A stretch of 64,000 nt of DNA from positions 78,571,296 through 78,635,295 of the forward strand of contig NC_090729.1 in NCBI RefSeq assembly GCF_036898095.1, in the 5' to 3' direction. The notes below the pieces were generated by a model that saw only the letters and a list, made by a program, of their open reading frames with translations, did not search any database and had not been told where the DNA came from. Shown here in pieces: positions 63,061 to 64,000 of this stretch (positions within the stretch are counted from its first letter, which is position 1; each line of letters starts with the position of its first letter). The position numbers and the translations under genes were made by a program. This stretch comes from Palaemon carinicauda. Lineage: Eukaryota; Arthropoda; Malacostraca; Decapoda; Palaemonidae.

Positions 63061-64000
63061 GACGCAGAAGGTCCACTCTTAGAGGAGGTGTTCTGGGAAC
63101 GTCTACTAGCCATTGCAGTACCTCGGTGAACCATTCTCTCGCGGGCCAGAGGGGAGCAACCAACGTCAACTTTGTCCCTTCGTGAGAGGCGAACTTCTGC
63201 AGTACTCTGTTGACAATCTTGAACGGGGGGAACGCATAAAGGTCTAGATGGGACCAATCCAGAAGAAAGGCATCTATGTGAACTGCTGCTGGGTCCGGAA
63301 TCGGTGAACAATAAATTGGGAGCCTCTTGGTCATCGAGGTTGCGAACAGATCTATGGTGGGTTGGCCCCACAATGCCCATAGTTTGTTGCATACATTCTT
63401 GTGAAGGGTCCACTCTGTTGGGATGATTTGACCCTTCCGGCTGAGGTGGTCTGCCATGACATTCATGTCGCCTTGAATGAACCTCGTTACTAGGGATATG
63501 TTTCGATCTCTTGACCAGGTGAGGAGGTCCCTTGCGATCTCGTACAACTTCATCGAATGAGTCCCTCCTTGCTTGGAGATGTACGCCAGGGCTGTGGTGT
63601 TGTCGGAGTTCACCTCCACCACCTTGCCTAGAAGGAGGGACTTGAAGCTTCTCAAGGCCAGATGAACTGCCAGTAGCTCCTTGCAGTTGATGTGCAACTC
63701 GCTTTGAACCGCATTCCACGTGCCCGAGCATTCCCGACCGTCCAACGTCGCACCCCAGCCCGTGTCCGATGCGTCCGAGAAGAGAAGGTGGTCGGGGGTC
63801 TGAACAGCCAGTGGCAGACCCTCCCTGAGGAGAATGTTGTTCTTCCACCAAGTCAGTGACGACTTCATCTTCTCGGAAATAGGAACCGAGACCGCTTCTA
63901 GCGTCTTGTCCTTTCTCCAGTGAGCAGTTAAGTGAAATTGAAGGGGGCGAAGGTGGAGTCTCCCTAACGCGATGAACTGGTCCAGTGATGAAAGCGTCCC
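62840..64000 (-). CDS. RT (end) / RNase H / methyltransferase-like polyprotein of DIRS H, partial
   Basis: A continuous frame runs from the window end (GTLSSLDQFIALGRLHLRPL at 64000) to the stop at 62840. RNase H has all four acidic residues: LLFSDASDTGWGATLDG, INCKELLAVHLAL, VEVNSDNTTALAYISKQGG, VMADHLSRKG. The methyltransferase-like part has PTIDLFATSMTKRLPIYCSP, LYAFPPFKIVNRVLQK and LVAPLWPAREWF. The catalytic RT blocks lie beyond 64000. It overlaps the YR gene by about 200 bases at the domain level. No damage is visible in this part. Confidence 0.9.
   Translation of the reverse strand, partial: GTLSSLDQFIALGRLHLRPLQFHLTAHWRKDKTLEAVSVPISEKMKSSLTWWKNNILLREGLPLAVQTPDHLLFSDASDTGWGATLDGRECSGTWNAVQSELHINCKELLAVHLALRSFKSLLLGKVVEVNSDNTTALAYISKQGGTHSMKLYEIARDLLTWSRDRNISLVTRFIQGDMNVMADHLSRKGQIIPTEWTLHKNVCNKLWALWGQPTIDLFATSMTKRLPIYCSPIPDPAAVHIDAFLLDWSHLDLYAFPPFKIVNRVLQKFASHEGTKLTLVAPLWPAREWFTEVLQWLVDVPRTPPLRVDLLRQPHVKKVHPSLHALRLTAFRLSKDSRELEAFRRRKPERLLELGGHPLSKSTSQSGKSSEVGASPNQYPQPVPL

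Larger units (their letters stand above)
61199..64000 (-). mobile_element. DIRS1-type retrotransposon H (third family), 5' part beyond window
   Basis: It starts AAAATGTTATTTTCATTAGT at 61199 inside the Tigger 3' region. Right ITR, ICR, YR, methyltransferase-like/RNase H and the beginning of RT are in the window. The proteins are closest to G among the copies here. Only one in-frame stop is visible, so it is among the youngest copies. Confidence 0.87.

Noticed and set aside
1..64000. tRNA genes or a host gene between elements
   Set aside because: No cloverleaf-like pattern or non-element protein was recognised by eye; a tRNAscan-SE run and a protein homology search would decide this.

Overview
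The window looks like a repeat-packed block of an arthropod genome, most likely a decapod crustacean. This is inferred from the element families, the long (GA)n/(TC)n and TTA microsatellites and the absence of bacterial gene organisation; the species cannot be named. No host protein gene was recognised. Nearly everything is transposable-element DNA: eight full or partial DIRS1-type tyrosine-recombinase retrotransposons (called A to H here), one extra DIRS gag fragment (I), one LINE fragment, two pogo/Tigger-type DNA transposons, a Tigger-type non-autonomous element and a piggyBac-type MITE.

All DIRS copies lie on the minus strand, so their order along the plus strand is: right ITR, internal complementary region (ICR), tyrosine recombinase (YR), methyltransferase-like region and RNase H, reverse transcriptase (RT), gag, left ITR. 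A (1-6552), B (6998-14840), C (15480-23991 plus 31985-32126) and D (23992-31984) form one family with a Cys-rich gag N-terminus. E (35866-43035) and F (43318-51364) are decayed relatives with a different 5' region and a 5S-rRNA-like segment at the same internal site. G (43036-43317 plus 51365-58171) and H (61199 to the window end) are more distant families with less damaged RNase H and recombinase frames.

The elements are nested. A Tigger-type non-autonomous element sits in the right ITR of C. D sits in the gag of C. A piggyBac-type MITE sits in the YR of D. E starts inside a LINE fragment that follows DIRS fragment I. G starts inside the left ITR of E. F sits exactly in the ICR of G. A Tigger deletion derivative (54019-55917) splits the RT of G. 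A full Tigger (from 58172) sits in the gag repeats of G, and H starts in the 3' region of that Tigger. TA and TTAA duplications and intact sites in sister copies support most of these calls.

DIRS proteins cooperate as follows (family knowledge): gag packages RNA, RT/RNase H makes cDNA, the ICR aligns the two ends into a circle, and YR inserts the circle without a target-site duplication. The sequence shows the ICR logic directly: each ICR is the complement of the right terminus joined to the left terminus. Nearly all coding regions carry stops, frameshifts or deletions. The best-preserved frames are the YR of G, the RNase H of G and H, the gag halves of D and the Tigger transposase. The most unusual observations are the 5S-like segment shared by E and F, a roughly 20-copy 23-bp hairpin array that is open in all three minus frames, and shared TGA codons in B and C.
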